64,000 bases of DNA from Clostridium felsineum DSM 794 (GCF_002006355.2 NZ_CP096980.1:3224001-3288000), one strand, 5' to 3'. Positions 16,414-25,857 are shown, counted from the first letter of the stretch. Notes: generated from the letters alone by a model not told the origin. Translations and numbers: made by a program.

Positions 16414-16899
16414 TTACATAAAATCTCTATGAGTAATTTCTCCTTTAGGTGAATTGACTTTTATGTCAAATTTACCACTTGCATTTTCTCCAACTATTCT
16501 TATTATGTACTTCCCTTTTTCATCTGTTTTAAAACTAATTTCGGATTCTTTATTTTTCTCTTCGATTTTACCTATAATTTTATAATTAGGATCAAGTACT
16601 ACTATGCAAAACTTTCCCTTTGTAACTTTTGTGTTATCATGTAAAGTTACCTTATCTTTACTTTTAGCATTAATCTCTATCAATGACCATTTACCATCAA
16701 ATCCACCAAAATTAAAGCTTTCACTTTTACCGGTCTTTTTGTAGTTGGTATTGTATACAAAGCTCGTTTTGTTATCAGATTTTGTTGATAAGTACCCATT
16801 TGTAAATTGGCTTCCAATAATATTTTCACTTAAATATATTCCTACTGCCACTACTATTACTATTACTCCAAATACAATCGCTTTACTATTTATTCTCAT
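16414..16899 (-). CDS. Membrane-anchored extracytoplasmic hypothetical protein
   Basis: A 161-residue protein with one N-terminal hydrophobic anchor (residues 7-25) and a beta-rich outer domain. The domain ends in a pre-peptidase-like pattern (GKYIIRIVGENASGKFDIKV). The ATG at 16899 is chosen because GGAGGG is four to five bases before it; the frame starts four codons earlier at a TTG within that site. It begins the lipoprotein/PH/lipase cluster but has its own terminator. Function unknown. Confidence 0.6.
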   Translation of the reverse strand: MRINSKAIVFGVIVIVVAVGIYLSENIIGSQFTNGYLSTKSDNKTSFVYNTNYKKTGKSESFNFGGFDGKWSLIEINAKSKDKVTLHDNTKVTKGKFCIVVLDPNYKIIGKIEEKNKESEISFKTDEKGKYIIRIVGENASGKFDIKVNSPKGEITHRDFM

Positions 16900-16980
16900 T
16901 ATACCCTCCAAATTATATAAAATTTCAATCTTATATTTTACGAGGCTTATTATAACACCAATTACATAAAAAGTAAAAAC

Positions 16981-18507
16981 CTAGTATTCTCTATCTGTTC
17001 TAAAAGGACCTGCTGGTAGTCCTGCTTTATTGTATAGATTCACTTCATCATAATTTCTCCAACCGTATCTCACTGCCTTAGGACACTTTATATCATTATT
17101 ATAAACCACAACTTTATCATCCTCTATATAGGCTGAAGCTTTAACAAATTCCATCTCCCCACATATTTCAAAACCTTTTAAAGCTTCTCCATCTTTTACT
17201 GTAAGCTCTCCTTTTTTTACAAAATCAAAATTTATGATCACTTTATCTTCCTTTATTTCAAAGGATTTATAAATTGGAGAATGTGCTGCAATATCTTTTT
17301 TGTAAAGCTTATTAATCACAAGAAGTGCTAATCTTTCTCCTACAGGCTTCTTTTTTGTGGGATGTATATTAAACTCTTCTCCACAATCAAGCGCTACTAC
17401 CATATCTACATTATCTACTTTTCGCATAACAGAAAGCTGCTCATCTCTCAATATTGCCCAACTATTCTCCATTTTGCCTTTCTTATCATCATTATAATAA
17501 GGGAGTTGTACAAATATAAACTCAAGCTTATCATCCTCAAAGTCTTCTCTAAAATTTTCTATAAGCCTTCTAAAAAGCTTACCATATAAAGTGCAATTTT
17601 GAGTATCCTCTTCTCCTTGATACCAAAGGACAGCATTTATATTATATGGAATTACTTTTTTTAACATGGTATTATAAAGCCCTGATGGCCTTAGATAAGA
17701 TTTTTTTCCAAATGGAGGTGGCCAAGGAGTATGTCCAACTGATTTTTTAACTTCACTGATAGATTTCTGAGGATTATCTTTTTTATATTTTTCTATCTTT
17801 TTATTATAGGCTTCTAATGTGTTTATATATTCATTATTTTTTCTATCCTCCTCCTCCTCTGTCAAGCCTTCTACCGCTTTTAAATACTCTTCTAAATATA
17901 CTTTTTTGATCTCCTTATCATAACTTAAATATTTTTCACTCATCCAACAGGAAGCTGAAGTTCCCCCCTTGTTACAATTTATTATTCCTATAGGAATTTT
18001 TACTTCATTATAAAGTCTTTTAGCAAAATAATGTGCTACAGCTGAGAAATCTTTTGATGTTTCTTTTGAACATACCTGCCAAGCACCATCCTTAAAATCA
18101 GGAATTCTCCTACTTTTATCTTCATACTCTATTTGAGGTACATTATAATATCTTATGTTTTCATTGTAAGCCTTCTCTATTTCTTCTCTTCCGTCTTCAT
18201 CATCCTTCAATCTATATTCCATATTAGATTGTCCCGCTGCAATGAACACATCACCAACTACTATATTATTTAACCTTATTTCCCTATTGTTACTTATAAC
18301 TATCATATGCAAAGCTTCTCCACACTTTAATGGGTCCAGTTTTATTAAAAACTTACCATTTTGGGCCACTGTGCTTTTTATTTGATTTCCAATTTCAATT
18401 TCAACCCTACTGCCACTTTGGGCTTCCCCCCATATATTTAACGAACAATCTCTTTGAAGTACCATGTTATCTGTAAACATACTATTTAATCTAAATTTTT
18501 CTTGCAT
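16981..18507 (-). CDS. SGNH-type sialate/carbohydrate O-acetylesterase
   Basis: A 508-residue cytoplasmic protein (no signal peptide). The start MFTDNMVLQRDCSLNIWGEA and the block I-A-A-G-Q-S-N-M-E-Y (catalytic Ser near residue 93) are typical of sialate 9-O-acetylesterase relatives. LWYQGEEDTQN is a further block, and NIHPTKKKPVGERLALL carries the catalytic D/N-x-x-H. Family members deacetylate sialic acid or plant oligosaccharides. As the last gene of a beta-glucoside PTS operon, an intracellular role in removing acetyl groups from imported acetylated gluco- or mannosides is more likely than sialic acid metabolism. This is inference from context. Confidence 0.8.
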   Translation of the reverse strand: MQEKFRLNSMFTDNMVLQRDCSLNIWGEAQSGSRVEIEIGNQIKSTVAQNGKFLIKLDPLKCGEALHMIVISNNREIRLNNIVVGDVFIAAGQSNMEYRLKDDEDGREEIEKAYNENIRYYNVPQIEYEDKSRRIPDFKDGAWQVCSKETSKDFSAVAHYFAKRLYNEVKIPIGIINCNKGGTSASCWMSEKYLSYDKEIKKVYLEEYLKAVEGLTEEEEDRKNNEYINTLEAYNKKIEKYKKDNPQKSISEVKKSVGHTPWPPPFGKKSYLRPSGLYNTMLKKVIPYNINAVLWYQGEEDTQNCTLYGKLFRRLIENFREDFEDDKLEFIFVQLPYYNDDKKGKMENSWAILRDEQLSVMRKVDNVDMVVALDCGEEFNIHPTKKKPVGERLALLVINKLYKKDIAAHSPIYKSFEIKEDKVIINFDFVKKGELTVKDGEALKGFEICGEMEFVKASAYIEDDKVVVYNNDIKCPKAVRYGWRNYDEVNLYNKAGLPAGPFRTDREY

Positions 18508-18522
18508 AAATAATACTCCTTT

Positions 18523-19401
18523 CTATGAATTCAGAAAATTATAAACTGCACCAATAATATTGGCATCATTTCCAAATTCACACTTTTTTACTGTTGGTTT
18601 TATTTTTGCAATTTCAACTTTTTTAAGTATGTCATCCACATTTTTATCTATATTATCTATAAAATCTTCTCTTTCACTTATAGCCCCACCTATAACCACC
18701 ATTTCGGCGTCATAAGCGTATTGAAGATTATATATGGCAGTAGCTATATTGTAATACATTTCTTCAATGTGCTTTTTAGCCACTTCATCGCCATTTTCCA
18801 TAAGCTTAAAGGCTTTTTCCCCATTAAACTCATCTAAAGGTATACCTTTTTCTTTTGCAATTTTCTTTGCAACTTCAACAGTTGAAGCAGCCTTACTTAG
18901 CGTCTCACAACTCTTTGAAAAAATCATATATCCAAACTCTCCACCATGAAGATTTGCTCCTTTATGTATTTTTTTATCCTTGACTACTGCACCTCCAATA
19001 CCTGATCCACATATTATGAAAAGAACATCCCTTAAACCTTTTGCCGCTCCCTTCCATACCTCTCCTAGCGCTGCACAATTGGCATCATTTTCTATAGTTA
19101 CAGGCAAGTTAAGTGCTTCACTTATTTTTTTCTTTATGTTAAAGCCATGTATGCAAGGCACTGCACTGTATCCACCTATCACTCCTGTTTCACTATTAAC
19201 TGAACCCGGCATACTCATTGCTATACCCTCTATATGGTATTTTCCCCCATATCCACCCTTTACTTCTTTTAGTTTATTTATAAGTTCCTCTATATCTTCC
19301 TTTGGTGTTTTAAATTTACCCTTTTCTAAAATCTCCCCATTATTATCTACAATAGCATATTTTACACTTGTTCCTCCCACATCAAAGGCAAGTAAATTCA
19401 T
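18523..19401 (-). CDS. ROK-family sugar kinase (glucokinase / beta-glucoside kinase type)
   Basis: A 292-residue kinase with the phosphate motif LLAFDVGGTSVKYAIVD at the start, VENDANCAALGE around residue 105 (catalytic Asp) and FIICGSGIGGAVV. The usual ROK zinc motif (CxCGxxGCxE) is replaced by SKSCETLSKAAS, so zinc binding is doubtful, as in some beta-glucoside kinases. The ATG at 19401 is preferred because GGGAG is correctly spaced to it; the ATG nine bases earlier overlaps that site. It lies between the 6-phospho-beta-glucosidase and the acetylesterase and would phosphorylate glucose released in the cell. Confidence 0.87.
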   Translation of the reverse strand: MNLLAFDVGGTSVKYAIVDNNGEILEKGKFKTPKEDIEELINKLKEVKGGYGGKYHIEGIAMSMPGSVNSETGVIGGYSAVPCIHGFNIKKKISEALNLPVTIENDANCAALGEVWKGAAKGLRDVLFIICGSGIGGAVVKDKKIHKGANLHGGEFGYMIFSKSCETLSKAASTVEVAKKIAKEKGIPLDEFNGEKAFKLMENGDEVAKKHIEEMYYNIATAIYNLQYAYDAEMVVIGGAISEREDFIDNIDKNVDDILKKVEIAKIKPTVKKCEFGNDANIIGAVYNFLNS

Positions 19402-19430
19402 AAATATCATCTCCCTAATTTTATTAATAT

Positions 19431-19465
19431 AAAAGATTGGTTACAAATAATTACACCAATCTTTT
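19431..19465 (-). terminator. Intra-operon hairpin between the glucosidase and ROK genes
   Basis: AAAAGATTGGT (19431-19441) pairs perfectly with ACCAATCTTTT (19455-19465). The T-run on the minus strand is short and broken, so it may act as a partial terminator or an mRNA stabiliser that lowers expression of the last two genes. Confidence 0.6.
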
Positions 19466-19471
19466 AACTTA

Positions 19472-20860
19472 TCAAAAACCTCTATTTTCAGTTAACTTCT
19501 TAAACCAGTAACCAGATTTCTTTATAGTTTTTATTTGAGTCTTTAAATCAAGTGCTATAAATCCATATCTGTTTTTGTAGGCATTACTCCATGACCAACA
19601 ATCTATTGGGGTCCAAAGGTGATATCCAAAACAATTAGAACCTTCCTTTATTCCTTTATTTAAAAACTTAAGGTGTTCCTTTATAAAATTTATTCTGTAA
19701 TCATCTTCAATTACTCCCTCTTCATTTTTAAACTTCTCTTCTCCCTCTACTCCTATTCCATTTTCAGAAATATACCAAGGTATGTTATTATAATTATCCC
19801 TTATATTAATAGCTATATCATAAATAGCCTTTGGATATATCTCCCAACCTCTATGTTTATTTATTCTTCTACCAGGCATAATATAATTATCAAAATATTT
19901 TTCTGGTATCCAAGTAGGCATATCATATAATTTTTCTTTTTCTTTAACTCTTCTAGGTTGATAATAATTAATTCCTAAATAATCTACTGTATTTTCTTTA
20001 ATTATTTCAAGCTCCTTTTCTGATGAATCCCATAGAACCTTATCCTTATCTAAAACTTCCACAAGTTCTTTGGGAAAGCTTCCCTTCACTGCTGTATCCA
20101 AAAACATTCTATTATAAAACATATCTGCAAAATCAGCTGCTTTCTTATCCTCCATACTATTACTTCTAGGATAAGAAGGTGTTAAATTCAAAACAATTCC
20201 TATTTTTCCACCTTCCTTATGGTATCCTCTCTTCTTAAAAGCATTTATAGCTTTTGCAGAAGCTAAATTAAGATTGTAAGCTACTTGAACAGCTTTTTTA
20301 CCATCTACAAGCTTTGGATAGTGAAATCTCCATAAATATTCACCTTCAACTACAACTATAGGTTCATTAAAGGTTATCCAATGTTTTACTCTATCTGAAA
20401 AAAGCTCAAAACATTTTGAAGCAAACCCCTCATATAAATCCACAACATGTTTTGATTCCCATCCACCATACTTTTTATAAAGCTCTATTGGCAAATCAAA
20501 ATGATGTAAGTTTATAAATGGTTCCATTTCAAGTTTTATACATTCATCGATAACACTATTATAAAACTTAACTGCTTCAGGGTAAACCTCAAAAGTTTCG
20601 AAATCCTTAATAAGTCTAGTCCACTGAATCGAAGTTCTAAAGGAATTAAAACCTATACTTTTCATCATTGCTAAATCTTTCTTATAACTATTGTAAAAAT
20701 TCGAAGCAACATTAGGTCCAACTCTATCAAAGAAAGCTTCTGGTTCTATATCATACCAGTAATCGAATACACTGTCATGATGCTTTTCAAACCTACCTTC
20801 AGCTTGAGGTCCAGAGGTAGCTGCTCCCCATAAAAAATCTTTTTTAAATTCACACTTCAA
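19472..20860 (-). CDS. GH1 6-phospho-beta-glucosidase
   Basis: A 462-residue GH1 enzyme. The acid/base is in HWITFNEP and the nucleophile in WYISENG. The aglycone/phosphate region reads CWSWSNAYKNRYGFIALD: Ser, Lys and Tyr replace the Glu/Trp pattern of plain beta-glucosidases, as expected for enzymes that grip a 6-phosphate. It hydrolyses phosphorylated cellobiose-type sugars delivered by the PTS encoded upstream. The start is a TTG at 20860, supported by AGAGG upstream and by the conserved FKKDFLWGAATSGPQAEG beginning. Confidence 0.93.
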   Translation of the reverse strand: MKCEFKKDFLWGAATSGPQAEGRFEKHHDSVFDYWYDIEPEAFFDRVGPNVASNFYNSYKKDLAMMKSIGFNSFRTSIQWTRLIKDFETFEVYPEAVKFYNSVIDECIKLEMEPFINLHHFDLPIELYKKYGGWESKHVVDLYEGFASKCFELFSDRVKHWITFNEPIVVVEGEYLWRFHYPKLVDGKKAVQVAYNLNLASAKAINAFKKRGYHKEGGKIGIVLNLTPSYPRSNSMEDKKAADFADMFYNRMFLDTAVKGSFPKELVEVLDKDKVLWDSSEKELEIIKENTVDYLGINYYQPRRVKEKEKLYDMPTWIPEKYFDNYIMPGRRINKHRGWEIYPKAIYDIAINIRDNYNNIPWYISENGIGVEGEEKFKNEEGVIEDDYRINFIKEHLKFLNKGIKEGSNCFGYHLWTPIDCWSWSNAYKNRYGFIALDLKTQIKTIKKSGYWFKKLTENRGF

Positions 20861-20891
20861 TTTACAAAACCTCTACTTTCATAACAAATTA

Positions 20892-21200
20892 TTATTTTCT
20901 TTCGTACATCCTTATAAATCTTTCTGTAAGCTCTATTACAGTACTAGCGGACATAAAGTGATCCTGTGCATGTATTAAAAGTATGGTTTTTTCTATAACT
21001 TCACCATTTACTTCTTTATTTAAAAGCGTGGTTTGTATATCGTGGGCTTTATGAAGCTCCTCTTTAGCCTCTTTAAATTTTTCTTTTGCTTCTTTTATTT
21101 TTCCATCTTCCGCAAGTATTATTGACTGAATAGCAATCGATTTGGCATTTCCTGCTATATATATAAGTTCCATTGCTCTTTCAGCATCTTTTTCATTCAT
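20892..21200 (-). CDS. PTS lactose/cellobiose-family IIA component
   Basis: A 102-residue helical protein with the IIA-Lac signature LLIHAQDHFMSA; the HAQDH motif at residues 77-81 contains the phosphorylated histidine and the metal-binding aspartate. It forms a trimer and passes phosphate from HPr to the IIB protein of the same operon. It starts behind AAGGAGG and lies 31 bp before the glucosidase gene. Confidence 0.94.
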   Translation of the reverse strand: MNEKDAERAMELIYIAGNAKSIAIQSIILAEDGKIKEAKEKFKEAKEELHKAHDIQTTLLNKEVNGEVIEKTILLIHAQDHFMSASTVIELTERFIRMYERK

Positions 21201-21214
21201 ACTAGAGTCCTCCT

Positions 21215-22585
21215 TTATTTCGCTTCTTTATTCTTCTCTTTCCTTAATTCCATTGCATCTGCAATTTTTACAAAAGGCAAATATATTAATGTAGCTATAA
21301 CTAGATTTATAAGCTGCACTAAAGCTCCTTTAAAGGTACCTGTAAACAAAATTCCTGATATAAGTGGAGGTACTGTCCAAGGAACATTATTGGTTACAAC
21401 AGGTATAAAACCTATTTTAGTAAAGAATACAGCTATATAAAAGCAAAGTGGTTGTACTACTACAAATGGTACGAAGTATATGGGATTTAATATTATAGGA
21501 AGTCCAAAGGTTATCGGTTCACTTATGTTAAATATAGCCGGTGCTAGGGCTATTTTACTAACCTGTTTATTTTGCTTTAATTTAGAGAATAAAAGTAAGG
21601 CTAGAACAGGTGCTAAAGCAAAAGTTCCAGAGGCAATAGTGGAAAAGTTCATAAATAAAGTAGAATACATATGATGTGCTGTTCCCATCATATTTTCAGT
21701 ATCTGCAATACCCCAAGTCACTCCAAATATAGGTCCCCATATAGAAGTCGGATGAATTCCAAACCACTGAAATAGTGGCCAGGTTATTTGAGAAACTAGT
21801 GCAAAGGCTGCTGTACTTGATATTGCCATAGCTGGCTGTTGAAGTACTTTTAACAATAGCTCAGGCATAGAAAGTCCTGAAAACTTATTGCTTAAAGTAG
21901 TAAGTATTATAAATATAGATAATGTTATTAAACCCGGTACTAAAGATTCAAAACTTCTAGCAACTGCTGGTGGTACTGAATCAGGCATTTTTATAGATAT
22001 ATCCTTTTGCAAAAGCTTATTGTATATATATACAGCAGAGCCTGCTATAAGAAGTCCTGCAAACATTCCCTGTGGTCCTAAAAAATTAGGGTTTATAATT
22101 CCACTTAAAGGAACATTTTTTTTATTTATTATGGCAGTATAATTCCAAGGTAAACATATAAAATAAGCTGATATTGCATATAACACTGATACTATATGCT
22201 CCCTATTTTTAGGAAAGAACTTCTTAGAAATTACATATGCAAATACAACTACTATAAGCAGCGTATTTATTGACATTGCGCCTTGTACAAAAAATGAAAA
22301 TAATGATTGTACATACTTTAAATTATTCATAAATCCGGAAGCTTGCCACGCCTTATCGCTTCCATACATTATTTTACCTAAATTTAATCCTGAACTTCCA
22401 AATATAATTCCATTGGGATCTAGAAATACACTATTAATCATTGTAGCAAAACCAGCTATCATAATTACTGATCCTACAAGAACAAAAGAATCCCTAAATG
22501 CCAAAAGCAACTTATTGCCAGCTATTTTTCCTACTATCATGGTGAATTTTTTTTGAAATTTATCGAAATTGTAACCTCTTTCCAT
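21215..22585 (-). CDS. PTS lactose/cellobiose-family IIC permease
   Basis: A 456-residue membrane protein with about ten hydrophobic segments, which recognises and translocates the sugar. It contains the family blocks RDSFVLVGSVIMIAGFATM, WPLFQWFGIHPTSIWGP and NISEPITFGLPIILNP. The latter two resemble the substrate and phosphoryl-transfer regions of CelB/LicC permeases. It is flanked by IIB and IIA genes with gaps of 19 and 14 bp. The substrate is most likely cellobiose or a related beta-glucoside, given the glucosidase downstream. Confidence 0.94.
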   Translation of the reverse strand: MERGYNFDKFQKKFTMIVGKIAGNKLLLAFRDSFVLVGSVIMIAGFATMINSVFLDPNGIIFGSSGLNLGKIMYGSDKAWQASGFMNNLKYVQSLFSFFVQGAMSINTLLIVVVFAYVISKKFFPKNREHIVSVLYAISAYFICLPWNYTAIINKKNVPLSGIINPNFLGPQGMFAGLLIAGSAVYIYNKLLQKDISIKMPDSVPPAVARSFESLVPGLITLSIFIILTTLSNKFSGLSMPELLLKVLQQPAMAISSTAAFALVSQITWPLFQWFGIHPTSIWGPIFGVTWGIADTENMMGTAHHMYSTLFMNFSTIASGTFALAPVLALLLFSKLKQNKQVSKIALAPAIFNISEPITFGLPIILNPIYFVPFVVVQPLCFYIAVFFTKIGFIPVVTNNVPWTVPPLISGILFTGTFKGALVQLINLVIATLIYLPFVKIADAMELRKEKNKEAK

Positions 22586-22604
22586 ATCATTTCACCCCTA
22601 ATAT

Positions 22605-22901
22605 CTATAACTCGTTTTCGAGTTTTTCAATTATCTTGTTGCCATTCATTGACCCAAATTCAGCCATAGTAAGTAATATTACCCTTTTATTTGGGTATTT
22701 CTCCTTAACTTGATCATATGCCCATGAAATTTGAGGTCCAATCATTATAATATCTACATCCTCCTCAACTTCGTCTATCATGGCAAAATCAAAGGCCTCG
22801 ATAACATTATCTGTTATTCCCTTCTCCTCATAAGCTTTTTGCATTTTTTTAGCTAATAAACTAGTTGAAAACCCCCCACTGCAAAATAATGAAATTTTCA
22901 T
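22605..22901 (-). CDS. PTS lactose/cellobiose-family IIB component
   Basis: A 98-residue cytoplasmic phosphocarrier. The active-site cysteine is Cys7 in MKISLFCSGGFSTSLLAKKM, followed by the P-loop-like turn. It is the first gene of the operon (IIB-IIC-IIA-GH1-ROK-SGNH). A sigma-54 type promoter lies about 45 bp upstream, and the matching activator gene is directly upstream on the same strand. Confidence 0.94.
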   Translation of the reverse strand: MKISLFCSGGFSTSLLAKKMQKAYEEKGITDNVIEAFDFAMIDEVEEDVDIIMIGPQISWAYDQVKEKYPNKRVILLTMAEFGSMNGNKIIEKLENEL

Positions 22902-22945
22902 AATAACTTCCCCTTTCGTAATATAAGTTTCACACTATTTTATAG

Positions 22946-22962
22946 AGCAATTCTCATGCCAA
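22946..22962 (-). promoter_or_regulatory. Sigma-54 (-24/-12) promoter of the PTS operon
   Basis: On the minus strand the sequence TTGGCATGAGAATTGCT has GG and GC exactly 10 bp apart, as required for sigma-54. It closely follows the TGGCAC-N5-TTGC consensus. It sits 45 bp before the IIB start, and the upstream gene encodes a sigma-54 activator. Confidence 0.85.
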
Positions 22963-23004
22963 CTTAATAAAGCTTAGTTTATCTAGGTTCTTTTACGTAG
23001 ATTT

Positions 23005-23092
23005 TGTACACAACTAAAATTTAATTGTACACATCTATCTTTTTTTGTACACATGGCTTTTTTATTTTTACAGATATACTTTTTTGTACACT
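23005..23092. repeat. Four phased TGTACAC(A/T) repeats, probable activator binding sites
   Basis: TGTACACA occurs at 23005-23012, 23026-23033 and 23046-23053, and TGTACACT at 23085-23092. The spacings of 21, 20 and 39 bp are close to whole helical turns, placing all copies on one face of the DNA. They lie 43-146 bp upstream of the -24 box, where upstream activating sequences of LevR/CelR-type activators occur. Confidence 0.75.
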
Positions 23093-23097
23093 TCCTC

Positions 23098-25857
23098 TTA
23101 CAATGTGAATCCATTTATTAAGATAATAATATATATAGCCTGTCCTAATGAAAATTTCACTTTAAAGGCCTCTTCTATAAGAACCATTTCTTCACTTATT
23201 ATTTTTATTTCATCCTTATATTTTTCAATAAGCTTATCTGAATTTTTGTTTTCTTTTAGTTCTTCTCCCATCTTAAGCTTTTCTATACCGCAAGCTATAT
23301 GAAATGCCAACCCTATCTTCTTATCACCCTCTAAAGTTATATTAAGTCTTCTTTCAATATTTTTTATAAATATTAAAATTAAGCTCTCATATCTATTAAA
23401 ATCATATGCCGTTATGTCTTCCTTTAAATTATCAAGCATAGAAATAACCACTTCATCTGACACATCAACCTTTTTATTGTTAGCAGTAACACTGTTTACA
23501 AGTAGCTGTATCTTATTATATTTATTATCCCTAAACAGTTCACTTACAGAAATATAAGGAATTCCATATATCTCAGGATTAACAGTTCCTACTATACAAA
23601 GAATATTTTTTTCTTCTGCTATTTTGTTAATCTTAAAATTCATGTCCTCCTTATTTACTATTGCCATAGGAAAAACTTCTATATTTTTATTCTCAAAATT
23701 TATATTATCCTCAATCATTTTTCTTAGCTTTATGGCACTTCCCTCTCCTGTCATACACATAGTTATTATCACGTTATTCATGTTCATTTCAGTAGTATTA
23801 AAGGATTTTCTCTCATAATATATACTGTACCCTATTTTATCAACCACCTCATCAAAAATAACATCTATATTACTTTCAAGCACAGCTTTCCTTGAACACT
23901 CTAGTCCTATAACTGTAGTAGCCATATCTATAACTTTTATCTTAATCCCCGTTTCCTCACTTATCATTTCTCCGAACATACCTAAAGATCCCATATCCAC
24001 AAGAAGAAGTATTCCACTTCCTTGGTCTATATCCAAAATTAGCTCTTTAAGCTCATAATAAGCAGTATCTGTAGACTTACTTAAGGGCATATCATAAGCA
24101 TATGTATTATTTTCTCCTACTAGTTTATTAACAACATCTGCCATAGAAGATGCTGTACTAACACCATGCATAGCTATTAAAACCACAGGATTGTTTTCTT
24201 TCTTATCCTGACTTATTATGTCACTTAATATGAACATTGCTAAAAATCCTACTTCATCTAAAGGAAGCTTTATTCCTTTTTCCTTTTCAAGCATAGTTGC
24301 AAATCTCATACTTACTGCATACTCATCCGGATGATTTTCTATTATTTCTTTAAGTTTATAATTTATTATTCTCTTACCGTGTCGTATCCTTTCAAAAGAT
24401 GAGGAAAGATGCATACTTAATCCATAAAATACCTTCTGCGAGAACAGTCTGTTAAGTTCTTTTGTTGCATAATCTAAAAAGTTTTCTACTAAAGAAATAA
24501 CACCTTTGTCTACAACCTTAGATAATTCTTCTCTATTTATAGTACTGTCTATTTTATATATGTATCTTTTAAAATAGTTATCTACATCTATACTCATTAG
24601 CATCTGTATATCTTTTTCGCTTATTCCCCTCTTTTTTAATTCCGCAATCCTTTTTTCTATTTCTTCGTAAAAGCTGCTTGTAACACCATATTCGCCCTTT
24701 TCTACTAGTTTTTCCACTCCTCTTGGTGTATACACATATCTTATATTTTCATTAATTAAATTATCTATGTTTTCTTTATGTTTTTTATAGTTTAATATTC
24801 CACGTTTAACATATTGATTAAAATCTGATATATCCACCTGTATTTTCTTACTTCCTTTTGATACACATCTTAAAAAGGCGTTTGCACAGCCTAATTGTAT
24901 ATCATTTTTAAGTTGTCCAATATTTCCCACGCAATTATAGAGCAGCAGCGATTTAATTATTTCTGGTGTTACTGATATTTCCTTATTAATTCTTGTAGAT
25001 TCAACTTTGAAAAACTCCCCTATTAATTCAAATCTTTCTGTAAGCGTTCTCTCTTTTAAGTAAGGCAGTGTTATTATCATAGGAATTCTTCTTAAAAGCG
25101 TAGGCAAAAGAAAATCTTCAACACTTTCTGTAGTTGCACATATTATGAGTAAATTTACTTTCTCACTTTTTTTAACCTCTCCTAAAGGCTTAAATTCACC
25201 TTTATCTATTATATAAAAAAGCATCTCCTGACCCTCTGGCGGAAGCCTATGTACTTCATCTAAAAATAATATTCCAAAATTGGCTTCCTTAACAATACCA
25301 CTTTTATCCTCATTAGCTCCTGTAAAAGCCCCTTTCTTATAACCAAAAAGCTGTGACATTAAAAGCTGAGTATTATTGGCAAAATCAGCGCAGTTAAAAG
25401 ATATAAAAGGAGCGTCATAATTTAAAATTCCATCTTCCACTGCAAATTTATACATACACTCTGCAAACATAGTTTTTCCAACCCCTGTACCTCCTAAAAG
25501 AAGAGTATGAAGCCCACTAGGTGGGTAAAGCATAGCTGCTTTTGCTTGCTGTACACATTTTTTAAGACTTTTATCACTTCCTATAAGTCCCTTGAAATTA
25601 AGCAATAAACTTCCTTTTTGTTTTTTGATAACGTTATCATCGCTCTTAACAATATAAATTACAGGTTTGTGCTTAAGTTTTATTACCTTATCATTTTTGT
25701 ACATACTATTTAATAGTGAACTTACATATGTCCTTTGCATATTTAAAGCTTTGGATATGTATTCTGTGGTACATCCTAATGCTTTTCCCTCACGTTTTTG
25801 CCTTTCACAATTTTCCTTTAGAAAAGCAAAAACTATATTTTCTCTATTATCTTTCAT
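23098..25857 (-). CDS. LevR/CelR-type sigma-54-dependent activator with PTS regulation domains
   Basis: A 919-residue regulator. The N-terminal helix-turn-helix is TTEYISKALNMQRTYVSSLLNSMYK. The AAA+ domain has Walker A GGTGVGKT, the sigma-54 contact loop GAFTGA and an arginine-finger region. Then come a PTS regulation domain (near LSMHLSSSFERIRHGKRI), an EIIA-Man-like domain (VVLIAMHGVSTASSMADVV), a IIB-like region and a second PRD (GLAFHIACGIEKLKMG). PTS phosphorylation of PRD histidines couples activity to sugar supply. ATG 25857 is chosen because GGGGAG is well spaced before it; the frame extends 21 codons further without support. It sits directly upstream of the operon it should activate. 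Confidence 0.93.
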   Translation of the reverse strand: MKDNRENIVFAFLKENCERQKREGKALGCTTEYISKALNMQRTYVSSLLNSMYKNDKVIKLKHKPVIYIVKSDDNVIKKQKGSLLLNFKGLIGSDKSLKKCVQQAKAAMLYPPSGLHTLLLGGTGVGKTMFAECMYKFAVEDGILNYDAPFISFNCADFANNTQLLMSQLFGYKKGAFTGANEDKSGIVKEANFGILFLDEVHRLPPEGQEMLFYIIDKGEFKPLGEVKKSEKVNLLIICATTESVEDFLLPTLLRRIPMIITLPYLKERTLTERFELIGEFFKVESTRINKEISVTPEIIKSLLLYNCVGNIGQLKNDIQLGCANAFLRCVSKGSKKIQVDISDFNQYVKRGILNYKKHKENIDNLINENIRYVYTPRGVEKLVEKGEYGVTSSFYEEIEKRIAELKKRGISEKDIQMLMSIDVDNYFKRYIYKIDSTINREELSKVVDKGVISLVENFLDYATKELNRLFSQKVFYGLSMHLSSSFERIRHGKRIINYKLKEIIENHPDEYAVSMRFATMLEKEKGIKLPLDEVGFLAMFILSDIISQDKKENNPVVLIAMHGVSTASSMADVVNKLVGENNTYAYDMPLSKSTDTAYYELKELILDIDQGSGILLLVDMGSLGMFGEMISEETGIKIKVIDMATTVIGLECSRKAVLESNIDVIFDEVVDKIGYSIYYERKSFNTTEMNMNNVIITMCMTGEGSAIKLRKMIEDNINFENKNIEVFPMAIVNKEDMNFKINKIAEEKNILCIVGTVNPEIYGIPYISVSELFRDNKYNKIQLLVNSVTANNKKVDVSDEVVISMLDNLKEDITAYDFNRYESLILIFIKNIERRLNITLEGDKKIGLAFHIACGIEKLKMGEELKENKNSDKLIEKYKDEIKIISEEMVLIEEAFKVKFSLGQAIYIIILINGFTL

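Noticed and set aside
18980..19432. A 150-codon plus-strand open frame opposite the ROK kinase gene
   Set aside because: It is antisense to a gene with clear kinase motifs, lacks a ribosome binding site and shows proline/serine-rich antisense composition.
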